Below are positions 10,926 through 16,874 of a stretch of DNA of 16,874 bases, piece after piece. Made by a program: the position numbers and the translations under genes. The notes below the pieces were generated by a model. That model saw nothing but the letters and a program-made list of their open reading frames with translations, did not search any database and was not told where the DNA came from. Position 1 is the first letter of the stretch. The number at the start of each line of letters is the position of its first letter. The stretch lies in the NCBI GenBank assembly GCA_025201705.1, contig MU617280.1:1-16874 (forward strand), read 5' to 3'. Source of the stretch: Dissophora ornata (lineage: Eukaryota; Mortierellomycota; Mortierellomycetes; Mortierellales; Mortierellaceae).

Positions 10926-11224
10926 TGGCAATGATAGGATTTCGACAAGTATTTCCTACTAGCGCAGCAGAAGCATCGCGTTGACGCTTGTAGCGTATGC
11001 TTGGCACATCATTTTCTGTTAGGAGGACGTCGATCTGATCCTTGTATCATGACATTCCACTTTCCCATATAAACTGGTGTTGGCTAGCATACATATTCAG
11101 ATCAAGATATTCGCAGGGGCCGCCCGGAACATCCCCTTTGCAAGGTCAACATTGGATGGTTCGGAAGCTCAGAATTCCCCTTATAAAATGGAATATCGCA
11201 GTGTTCGGCGACATGCGGTTTTGA

Positions 11225-11262
11225 TCACTGTAACTCCCAAGCGTTGTCATCTTGCCGCGAGT
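11225..11262 (-). pseudogene. relic of the 3' end of an NmrA-family gene
   Basis: Bases 11238-11261 match 13991-14014, the codons for ARGKVTTL near the end of the NmrA gene, at 23 of 24 positions. If about 24 bases are taken as deleted, the match resumes through the last codons and the TGA stop (compare CAGTGAT in both). Sense is minus, as in a normal gene copy. Nothing to the right resembles the rest of the gene, so only the tail survives. Too short to show which paralogue it came from. Confidence 0.55.
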
Positions 11263-11264
11263 TA

Positions 11265-11518
11265 AGAGGGGTTTGCCCCGCTGGCTTTTATCCCTCAACA
11301 ACTAAAACAAATCAACAACCAAAGATGTTTTCGCTCCGCTGGCGTCTACACCTCCACAACGAAAACAAATTAGTACTTAATGGGGTTTTTGCCCAAAGGC
11401 TTTTATTCCTCCAGAATTGAACAACAAAAACGAGGTTTTTTTTGGCCCAACGCATAATTTATTACATTGTCAATCCCAGAGGTTTTTGTCCTATACGGCG
11501 TTTTTACCTTCAAGAACC
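11265..11518. repeat. degenerate array with a unit of about 45-58 bp
   Basis: About five worn units share the order GG-TTTTT-GCCC, then GGC-TTTTA, then CCTC-AACAA. Copies begin near 11267, 11324, 11382, 11434 and 11480. Units vary in length and identity is low, so the boundaries are approximate. Confidence 0.4.
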
Positions 11519-11874
11519 ACATGTCAGTGCCATCAAGAACGCGCATAAGATACTTCACTCTCTACTAGAAAGGGGAGTCATGTGGCATGTTGCCATGCTG
11601 CCACCCTGTAATCAAATAACATAGAGAAGTCAGCCACAGTTTACTATGCTACTGACATTAAAGATCTTTCTCTTATTCTCATTGACATCTGTGACCCCCA
11701 TGTTCCTCACTGGGATTGCATTTACTGAAAGGTTGGAGTCAATTTTGACCTCAAAACGTATAAGAGTAACTTATTGTGCCTTTCAAATAAAATGTTGCAA
11801 AGATAATTAACAAGGATGTATTTTCCTTGGTTCAAAAACCCTAATTTAAGGCTCCGCGCGCTATTTTTTTTTAT

Positions 11875-12187
11875 ATCCTAGGCCATTCATGGATTCAGCG
11901 CCGGATTGCTTCGCCACTTGCGCCGTATTGCCAACAGACCGATGGTAACACGCCGTTTGCTTAACAGACTAATGCAAAAGCACCATCCTAGTACTGGGGA
12001 CGCACCGCCCTTAGTTTTGGGAGCAACATAGACAGCGCCATCTGGAACTCGTAATCGCTTTTCCAATCCTTCTTCTGTCGGATCTTGCTCAACTCCTGCA
12101 TCACATCCACTGTAGGCGTCAAAAGAGGCGAACCCGCGCATGAAAACGAACTGGTTACCCATTTCTTTTGACTTGTCGTTTGGCATA
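11875..12187. repeat. tandem duplication, copy A
   Basis: This 313-bp copy starts ATCCTAGG and ends TTTGGCATA. It aligns with 12196-12407 with few base differences. It carries 111 bp (12030-12140) where copy B has one base, and it lacks a 10-bp insert of copy B. Several differences are TG or CA here against CG in copy B, which looks like CpG decay. No gene start follows this copy. Confidence 0.95.
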
Positions 12188-12195
12188 TTTTTTTT

Positions 12196-12407
12196 ATCCT
12201 AGGCATTCATGGATTCAGCGCCGGATTGCTTCGCTACTTGCGCCGGATTGCCAACAGACCGATGGTAACACGCCGTCTGCTTAATAGACTAACGCAAAAG
12301 CACCATCCTAGTACCGGGGACGCGCCGCCCTTAGTTTTGGGAGCAACATCTGAAAACGAACTGGTTACCCGGGTCATCCCATTTCTTTTGACTTGCTGTT
12401 TGGCATA
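12196..12407. repeat. tandem duplication, copy B, reaching the core promoter
   Basis: This 212-bp copy starts 8 bp after copy A ends. It shares ATCCTAGG at its left and TTTGGCATA at its right. The right end merges with the TATA-like ATAAATAG of the secreted-protein gene. The indels account exactly for the length difference from copy A (minus 110, minus 1, plus 10). Confidence 0.95.
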
Positions 12408-12411
12408 AATA
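12404..12411 (+). promoter_or_regulatory. TATA-like element of the secreted-protein gene
   Basis: CATAAATAG lies about 75-80 bp before a good 5' splice donor at 12488 and 270 bp before the ATG, consistent with a transcription start near 12435-12445 in the CTTCATCTACAATACG stretch. The start site is inferred. Confidence 0.45.
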
Positions 12412-12487
12412 GACCTCTAGATCCTTTCCACATTCTTCATCTACAATACGATTCATCCATTGTCTTGCCGTTGCACACACAAGCAAG

Positions 12488-12589
12488 GTAAGCAACACTC
12501 TCTCCTCCCTCTCTCCTCCTTCTCTTGATTTCCTATTTACTTGATAAGCGCTTGTCTCGACTGTGAACTCATATCCACATTTCGTTTAG
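12488..12589 (+). other. probable intron in the 5' leader
   Basis: The consensus donor AAG|GTAAGC at 12488 and the acceptor TTCGTTTAG ending at 12589 enclose 102 nt with a pyrimidine-rich interior. It lies wholly upstream of the ATG at 12681. First introns in the leader are common in strongly expressed fungal genes. Confidence 0.55.
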
Positions 12590-12680
12590 ACTGCTCTCCG
12601 CCACCTGCTCCTCCAATCTCCTAGTCAAGCTGTGGTATTATCCCACATATCCCAGTTTTCTTCTCCAATATTTTCTAAAG

Positions 12681-13085
12681 ATGTTCAAGCAAATCGTATT
12701 GTTGGTGCTCTTGGTAGCAGTCGCGAACGCTTGGTCCTTCAAGATGTGGACGGAGGACAATGAGAAAGGAAAGATGAGACATTACCATGATTTCAGAGCT
12801 GGAAACAACTGTTACAACATCGACACGGACATTACCTCCGAGAGAATTGGCTCCTTCTCATTCTGCTCGATGGCATGGACAAGATGCAGCATTTCGATTC
12901 ACAGCGAGGTGGGCTGCAATGGAAAGAACTTGGGAAGTGCCACAGCTGCTGCTCCCTTGGATGAATGGCACAAGCACTCGACATCCTACGCAGGAAGCTT
13001 TATGAAGAGCTTCAGAATTCAGGGCTGCAAGGAGGCTCCTGTCGTTGGAGAGGTTGACTGCACCACCTGCGATCACGACCCTTAA
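12681..13085 (+). CDS. small secreted cysteine-rich protein, beta/gamma-crystallin-like
   Basis: A single-exon frame of 134 residues. Residues 1-17 (MFKQIVLLVLLVAVANA) are a clean signal peptide with cleavage before W18. The mature chain has seven cysteines (44, 62, 69, 79, 116, 127, 130), an odd number that leaves one free or for dimerisation. The pattern of C-Y-N-I-D, then IGSFSFC, CSISIHSEVGC-NGKNLG and later SFMKSFRIQGC recalls secreted proteins with a beta/gamma-crystallin-type Greek-key fold, in which an aromatic, a glycine and a serine recur in each motif. This family assignment is from memory of the pattern. The gene has a TATA-like box and a probable leader intron, suggesting strong expression. 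Its role outside the cell is unknown. Confidence 0.75.
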   Translation: MFKQIVLLVLLVAVANAWSFKMWTEDNEKGKMRHYHDFRAGNNCYNIDTDITSERIGSFSFCSMAWTRCSISIHSEVGCNGKNLGSATAAAPLDEWHKHSTSYAGSFMKSFRIQGCKEAPVVGEVDCTTCDHDP

Positions 13086-13090
13086 ACTAC

Positions 13091-13110
13091 GCTTAGCTTA
13101 GCTTAGCTTA
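13091..13110. repeat. four GCTTA pentamers
   Basis: GCTTA occurs four times in a row six bases after the TAA stop, probably in the 3' untranslated region. Confidence 0.95.
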
Positions 13111-13324
13111 TTGCGCTTTTCACATTTTTCTGGAAAAAAAATTAAACGAGTTCGTCGACACCGTCCCGTCAATCGATCTTCTGCTGTCATCGCAAAGCCC
13201 AATAAGCAATTCCAGTCGGGATTGTCCGAAGAAAATAAGCGCGTCGTGCTTGCTTTCGCTCATTGTGGAACGCGTGGCTGATATTAAGGTTGGCTCAGAC
13301 ACTGTGGCGCGACATTTTTTTTTT

Positions 13325-13351
13325 GACTAACAAGGACCCCCAGGGTCATGG
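13325..13351. repeat. second copy of the 27-bp dispersed repeat
   Basis: Identical to 254-280 and in the same orientation. It follows a run of ten T residues and is not framed by the 16-bp direct repeats seen around the other copy. Confidence 0.75.
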
Positions 13352-13694
13352 GATTTATTAGCTATGGTCTATGGACAAAATGCTCCAGATATTACAGAAT
13401 AATATAAACCTTAGAAGTTATCTTAGGCCATTAGAAGTACGAGAGCGAGGAACAGCGTGTCGAATATGTGCGTGACGGTCGCCACACGAGGATGACAGTG
13501 CGTGCCTGAGGACAGCCTCGCAGGCGGAAAAGCCGCTTCTCGAAACCTAATGCACGAAAAAGAAATGGGGAAACAGCTATACGATGAGTTCATGTAATAA
13601 CAATGGAAGGAGCAGGAAGCATATCAGCCTTGTCGTTAGCAACAAAGCGGGCCAGCCAGCCGCCCAACAAGCAGGGCGCCTCGGTCAGATATAG

Positions 13695-13844
13695 AGTGGG
13701 CCAGGACCAACTTCAGAGGAGGCAGATGCTGTGCTCATTGCCCAACAAGTGCGCCGCGCTAAGCTAGAAATGTCCACCCAGAAAGCATACAACAAATACC
13801 TCAAGCATTGGAATGTACGAGTTGCCTCTTCGTTCAACCTTTAA
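13695..13844 (+). pseudogene. possible remnant of a tyrosine-recombinase (Crypton-like) N-terminal region
   Basis: A 49-codon open stretch bounded by TAG and TAA. The middle reads VRRAKLEMSTQKAYNKYLKHW, which has the look of the helical core-binding segment of tyrosine recombinases and Ndc10-like proteins of Crypton elements (S-T-x-x-A-Y-x-x-Y-x-x-x-W). No start codon suits it and no catalytic region follows. It is a fragment at best, and chance cannot be excluded. Confidence 0.3.
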
Positions 13845-13952
13845 TCTTTAATCAAACAAACAATTGGTTCTAATGTTTAGCATTGCGCCTTTCACATAAA
13901 AGTGATTTTCGTTTGTGTAGACTATAATAGCACATCGCCTAGCTATTCGCAA

Positions 13953-14885
13953 TCACTGCAACTGGATGGGGTTCTTGACGAGGTACTCCTCAAGCGTTGT
14001 CACCTTGCCGCGAGCATTCTGAGCTGACCATCCAACAAGTTCCTCCGTCTGTGGGCCGTAGGTTCCAAAGTCCTGTAAGTACAAAGACATATCCACCAAA
14101 TAGTCCGCAGCGCTTGGTGGCAGGAATCCATGGAAGACACTCACAGGTAGTTGGTTGTACTTGACTGTCTTGCCAGTCGCCTTGCTGATTGCCTGAACGA
14201 TCTCCTCATATGAATAGAGACTAGTCGCGGCTGAGAAGGTCTTTCCCTCGTATTTGTCTGGCTCTGCGAGGATGGCTCCAACGTACTTTCCTGAATCCGA
14301 GACTGTCTCGATCAGTGCTACCTTCGTGTCGGGAGTGACGATATTGGAAATGGCATAAGTGCCATCACCGACGGGGAGGACTGGCCAGACGGTCCCAAAG
14401 TTCTGCATGAAGAAACCAGGCGCAAAGAATGCACTTTTGATGGGCAAGGAGCGGATGTACTGTTCAATGTCATATTTGACATCGAAATGGTCCAAGTGTT
14501 GGTATTTTCCACCTGAAATCTTGCCGGCATTTGGCAGCGTGCTGAAGATGATATACTGCAAGCCTGCAGCGACTGCCGTGTCCGCGATCGTCTTGCCTTG
14601 AGCGAACTCTCTGGGTCTGAGCTGATCATCATAGGTAGTGGTAGTGATTATGAAGACAGTGTGTGCGCCATGGAGGGCCTGTTTGATGGAATCTTTGTCA
14701 TCTGCATCGCCCTTGACAACCTCGGCACCATTTTTCTGCAGAGCTTGAGCGACTGGCTTTGAAGGATCACGCGTCACGGCGCGAACATGGAATTGCTTGG
14801 ACAGTTCTGGATCATTGAGGACGTAGTTGGCGACTGATCCGCCCTGCTGGCCGGTAGCTCCGAAAATGACGAGGATGTTGGTCAT
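13953..14885 (-). CDS. NmrA-family NAD(P)-binding protein
   Basis: A single exon of 310 residues from the ATG at 14885, close to the usual length of NmrA/HSCARG-type proteins. It opens with beta-strand NILVIFGATGQQGGS, the GxxGxxG dinucleotide site of atypical SDRs (G9, G12, G15). A VRAVTRDPSKP strand carrying an arginine usual in NADP(H)-preferring members follows, then DADD, and HFDVKYDIEQYI, which replaces the classical YxxxK site. Members act as redox sensors or transcriptional co-regulators, and some are reductases. Which applies here is unknown. The frame stays open upstream to an ATG at 15002, but a TATA box sits at 15012-15006, so transcription should begin after that ATG. The ACC-ATG at 14885 also has the better context and starts the conserved fold. 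Confidence 0.9.
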   Translation of the reverse strand: MTNILVIFGATGQQGGSVANYVLNDPELSKQFHVRAVTRDPSKPVAQALQKNGAEVVKGDADDKDSIKQALHGAHTVFIITTTTYDDQLRPREFAQGKTIADTAVAAGLQYIIFSTLPNAGKISGGKYQHLDHFDVKYDIEQYIRSLPIKSAFFAPGFFMQNFGTVWPVLPVGDGTYAISNIVTPDTKVALIETVSDSGKYVGAILAEPDKYEGKTFSAATSLYSYEEIVQAISKATGKTVKYNQLPVSVFHGFLPPSAADYLVDMSLYLQDFGTYGPQTEELVGWSAQNARGKVTTLEEYLVKNPIQLQ

Positions 14886-15005
14886 GGTGATAGCTGTGAT
14901 GGTGATGGCGGTGTTGAGTGGGAAAATTGAAGCAGCAGTCTGTTGAATTGTTTTCGATGGGAAGTTAGGATGATTCTGAGGAGGAAGAGCGGAGAGAGGC
15001 ATTGC

Positions 15006-15012
15006 TTTTATA
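15006..15012 (-). promoter_or_regulatory. TATA box of the NmrA gene
   Basis: TATAAAA on the minus strand lies about 121 bp upstream of the chosen ATG. A start of transcription 25-35 bp downstream would fall near 14970-14985, leaving about 90-100 nt of leader and making the ATG at 14885 the first one in the transcript. Confidence 0.5.
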
Positions 15013-15353
15013 ACGAGTAAAAAGGCATTATTAGGAGAGAAATGGCGTTATGTTTCGGCTAAATTAGGTGCCTATGCTTTGCCCATCCTCGCAACTGCGC
15101 GGACGCGTAGTTTTACGCACAGTGATTTTCGTTGCATCCACAGTGGTTACTTACTAATCAATCTAGGATTTTTCTTAACAGGTTTTCTTAGCGTGTTTTA
15201 TCTGCTTTGAAATCTGATCTGCTGAGCCCACCTCTAAGCCTTCTGTTGTCGCGCTCGAAATGGTGGAAAATAGGAGGGTCGGCTCGGTTTACAGAGGTCA
15301 GATCACTCGTAATAATGCTGAAAAAGCACTAGCAGAATCGACCGTGAAACGGT
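15013..15353. other. intergenic DNA between NmrA gene and nuclease relic
   Basis: No gene or recognised repeat is seen. It may include the distal NmrA promoter and the outer end of the decayed element. Confidence 0.4.
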
Positions 15354-15645
15354 TCCATAGTCGCAACCCTTGCTGTCACTGAAAACAGTAATGTAGTGTG
15401 TGTTTCCCACACAAAGAAACTAGTCTGGCTCCTTGGCCTTTTTCTCGAGTCCACTTGATTGATTCGATGCAGAAGATGTCCTTTCGCGAGCACTGCTACT
15501 GCTACTACTACTGGTCGTGGATGCACTGCTGTTGTAGTTGCTGCCGGCGTCGATCATGGTGGAGCTGGAGCTAGTCACTGAAGTCACAGTAGCATCATTC
15601 TTGGAGCGTCTTTTTGGCTGGCTTGAACTGGAAGAGGACCTCTTG
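15354..15645. repeat. left arm of a large imperfect inverted repeat
   Basis: This arm pairs with 16087-16320 on the opposite strand. Matching landmarks are the CAAGAGGTCCTCTTCCAG end, AAAAGACGCTCCAAGAATGA, GCTCGCGAAAGGACATCTT, and GCAAGGGTTGCGACTATG at the outer end. The left arm carries about 60 bp missing from the right arm (around 15378-15437). The spacer is 441 bp. Confidence 0.9.
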
Positions 15646-16086
15646 CGGCTTTGGAGAGGAGCGCTGCTGCTGCTGGTGGTTCCGGCATTGATCTTGGAGG
15701 AGCTGGAACTGGAGCTCCTCACCGCCATGCTATTCTCTTCCTCCCATGGATACCTGTTGTCGGCAGTCTAGGGCTGGAGGTATCGAGGTCGCCCTTCTCC
15801 TATAAGATATCCTTGCACAACATTGGTCATGTCCTCTGCTGCCATGACATGCCTGTGGTGATACCTCTCGCAATGGGGACAGTAGAGCTGACGAACCGTG
15901 ACCTGGGCCACAAAGTTTTTGCGATCAGGGCACTTTTTCGAAGTATAGTATTCGTTGATTCCAACCACAATGTTCGTGCCTAAAATAAAAAAAAGAATAA
16001 AATATGTTATACCATGTCCAGTTGCCAAAGATCAGAACCGTTTCCGACGGCGGCAAAATGCATACATACTAGCGGGATAAAGTAAT
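15420..16086 (-). pseudogene. Fanzor/TnpB-like RNA-guided nuclease, C-terminal relic
   Basis: On the minus strand, 15979-15768 encodes the pattern that ends the RuvC domain of TnpB and eukaryotic Fanzor proteins: NEYYTSKKCP, then CPHC, then HHRHVMAAEDM and RPRYLQP. In active members the zinc knuckle is CxxC...CxxC. Here the second cysteine is arginine (CPDR, codon 15923-15921). The terminal catalytic aspartate of RDxxAA is histidine (codon 15851-15849). A TAG at 15770-15768 interrupts the frame, but the same frame continues as TADNRYPWEEENSM and a Ser-rich, basic tail to TAG at 15422-15420. Upstream, VGNGS (16048-16034) may be part of the same domain but is out of frame. The RuvC-I and N-terminal regions are missing. 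It cannot be an active nuclease. The family call is by motif memory. Confidence 0.62.
15980..16012 (-). other. 33-nt AT-rich insert with GT...AG ends inside the relic
   Basis: The minus strand reads GTATAAC ... TTTTATTTTAG. Removing it joins CAT-G to GC-ACG in frame. At 33 nt it is shorter than usual fungal introns and is a multiple of three, so it may be a shrunken intron remnant or an AT-rich slippage product. Confidence 0.35.
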
Positions 16087-16330
16087 CAAGAGGTCCTCTT
16101 CCAGTTTAATCCAGCCAAAAAGACGCTCCAAGAATGATGCTACTGTGACTTCAGTGACTAGCTCCAGCTCCACCATGATCGACGCCAGCAGCAACTGCAA
16201 CAGCAGTGCATCCACGACCAGTAGTAGTAGTAGCAGTGCTCGCGAAAGGACATCTTTTGTATCGAATCAATCAGAAAAAGAGGCCAGAGTTTTAGTATAT
16301 GCAAGGGTTGCGACTATGAAACTACAGTGA
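16087..16330 (+). pseudogene. second fragment of the nuclease gene's Ser-rich tail
   Basis: The plus strand encodes QPKRRSKNDATVTSVTSSSS, then a Thr/Ser run and ARERTS, matching the tail of the relic at 15420-16086 residue for residue over long stretches. It then diverges after a deletion of about 60 bp and ends at TGA (16328-16330). There is no catalytic part. It is the right arm of the inverted repeat and replaces the 5' part of the left relic. Confidence 0.75.
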
Positions 16331-16374
16331 CGTATTTACGCCTGAAAAGACAAATCTTTTGCAGGAAATAAGCG

Positions 16375-16380
16375 TTTATT
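16375..16380 (-). terminator. poly(A) signal of the SWIM-finger gene
   Basis: AATAAA on the minus strand lies about 40 nt after the TGA stop at 16421-16419. Confidence 0.5.
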
Positions 16381-16418
16381 AGGTCAAAGGTCACTGGCAT
16401 TTGCGCCCTGCACCCACC

Positions 16419-16874
16419 TCATCCACCTTTCACCTCACGAACCGAGCTTCTGAGAGACGCAACGGCAGTTTGCATATACTCCAACGAACACTTTCTAGCT
16501 TTGCCTCCAAACGCGATTCTAACCAACTCCGTGCACAAGTCCCTCAACTCCTGTTCACATTCTTTAAATGCCTCGGCAGTAGCTTCCTCTCGTGCTCTCT
16601 TCCTCGCATTTCTTTCCTGAGTTCTTGCAGCCTGCAATTGCAAGAGCAAATGTTGGGAAAGGGATTCTTCCAGAGGAGGAGCCATATCGTCAATGCTGTC
16701 AACGGCGTCCTGAGTTGGTTCAGGCTCGGAAGTGTAATTGATCTCAAAGATCTCGTAAATCCGTGAGACCAGATACAAATGCTTGCACGGAATCCTGTGT
16801 TTGCTGTAATCATCGCATGAACAAGAAAGAAGGAGGCTTCTCTCAATATCCACAGGAACAGAGTACTCAACGCC
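16419..16874 (-). CDS. SWIM zinc-finger protein, C-terminal part (cut by window edge)
   Basis: The frame is open from the right edge, so the start lies outside the window. The visible 151 residues begin GVEYSVPVDIERS. They then show CSCDDYSKHRIPCKH, a CxC...CxH SWIM zinc finger, found in MULE-type transposases, some MEKK1-like proteins and other nuclear DNA- or protein-binding factors. After it comes an acidic linker (SEPEPTQDAVDSIDD), a long charged helix rich in Arg, Glu and Gln (LQLQAARTQERNARKRAREE) that could form a coiled coil, and a conserved-looking end. All four metal ligands are present and no frame break is seen. It could be a transposase-derived host gene or part of an element. 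The missing N-terminal part would decide. Confidence 0.7.
   Translation of the reverse strand, partial: GVEYSVPVDIERSLLLSCSCDDYSKHRIPCKHLYLVSRIYEIFEINYTSEPEPTQDAVDSIDDMAPPLEESLSQHLLLQLQAARTQERNARKRAREEATAEAFKECEQELRDLCTELVRIAFGGKARKCSLEYMQTAVASLRSSVREVKGG

Larger units (their letters stand above)
10596..11874. other. repeat-rich intergenic region
   Basis: No convincing gene is seen. It begins with the F-box gene's AATAAA (10605-10610) and a T run. It then holds a 40-bp tandem duplication (10853-10925), a relic of an NmrA gene 3' end (11225-11262), and a degenerate array (about 11265-11518). About 11640-11870 shows nothing I can interpret. Short reading frames on both strands have no domain character. 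Confidence 0.5.
13086..13952. other. intergenic region with repeat and element remnants
   Basis: It contains the 3' leader of the secreted-protein gene with four GCTTA units (13091-13110), a T run followed by a 27-bp dispersed repeat (13325-13351), and a short open frame that may be a recombinase remnant (13695-13844). The rest, including 13352-13690, shows nothing I can interpret. Confidence 0.5.

Noticed and set aside
10699..11007. Minus-strand open frame of 102 codons
   Set aside because: It spans the 40-bp tandem duplication, has no domain content and no supporting splice or start context.
13120..13302. 60-codon minus-strand frame after the secreted-protein gene
   Set aside because: Short, low-information, and placed over the 3' untranslated region. 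No homologue-like motif.
13882..13897. 16-bp near match to 13110-13125 (ATTGCGCYTTTCACAT)
   Set aside because: One mismatch in 16 bases. Roughly one or two such pairs are expected by chance in a 17-kb window.
15121..15133. 13-bp direct repeat (AGTGATTTTCGTT) on both sides of the NmrA gene, also at 13901-13913
   Set aside because: About two exact 13-mers are expected by chance in a window of this size, so it is not evidence of a target-site duplication.

Overview
The window looks like nuclear DNA of a filamentous fungus. Protein-coding genes carry short GT-AG introns, one with a TACTAAC branch point. There is a Pol III tRNA gene, a GPI-anchor-type secreted protein, AATAAA signals and broken transposon genes. 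The gene mix (small secreted crystallin-like protein, F-box/ankyrin-like giant, SWIM-finger protein, Fanzor-like relics) points to an early-diverging fungus, and Mortierella and relatives is my best guess. That placement rests on recalled protein style, not on a database search.

Layout. Bases 1-422 hold no gene. tRNA-Arg(ACG) lies at 423-494. A three-exon gene for a secreted, probably GPI-anchored Kre9/Knh1-like protein lies at 1266-2228 (+). It converges on a three-exon classical short-chain dehydrogenase at 2447-3603 (-). After 1.1 kb of intergenic DNA with short tandem repeats comes a 1,895-residue F-box protein with degenerate ankyrin-like segments (4751-10595, +), nearly all of it in one 5.3-kb exon.

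Bases 10596-12420 are repeat-rich: a 40-bp tandem duplication, a degenerate array with a unit near 50 bp, a 38-bp relic of an NmrA gene 3' end, and a roughly 310-bp tandem duplication. The second copy of that duplication runs directly into the core promoter of a small secreted cysteine-rich gene (12681-13085, +). Bases 13086-13952 carry a 27-bp repeat also found at 254-280 and a possible recombinase relic. An NmrA-family NAD(P)-binding protein gene is at 13953-14885 (-).

The right end is a mobile-element graveyard. The C-terminal part of a Fanzor/TnpB-like RNA-guided nuclease gene lies at 15420-16086 (-). It has lost a zinc-ligand cysteine and the final RuvC aspartate and carries an in-frame stop. 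A second fragment of the same gene's serine-rich tail lies in opposite orientation at 16087-16330, making a large inverted repeat. The 3' part of a SWIM zinc-finger gene runs off the right edge (16419-16874, -).

The genes do not form one pathway. The intact ones look like ordinary fungal housekeeping, secretory and redox genes, and the unusual content is the decayed nuclease locus and the duplicated promoter-proximal DNA.
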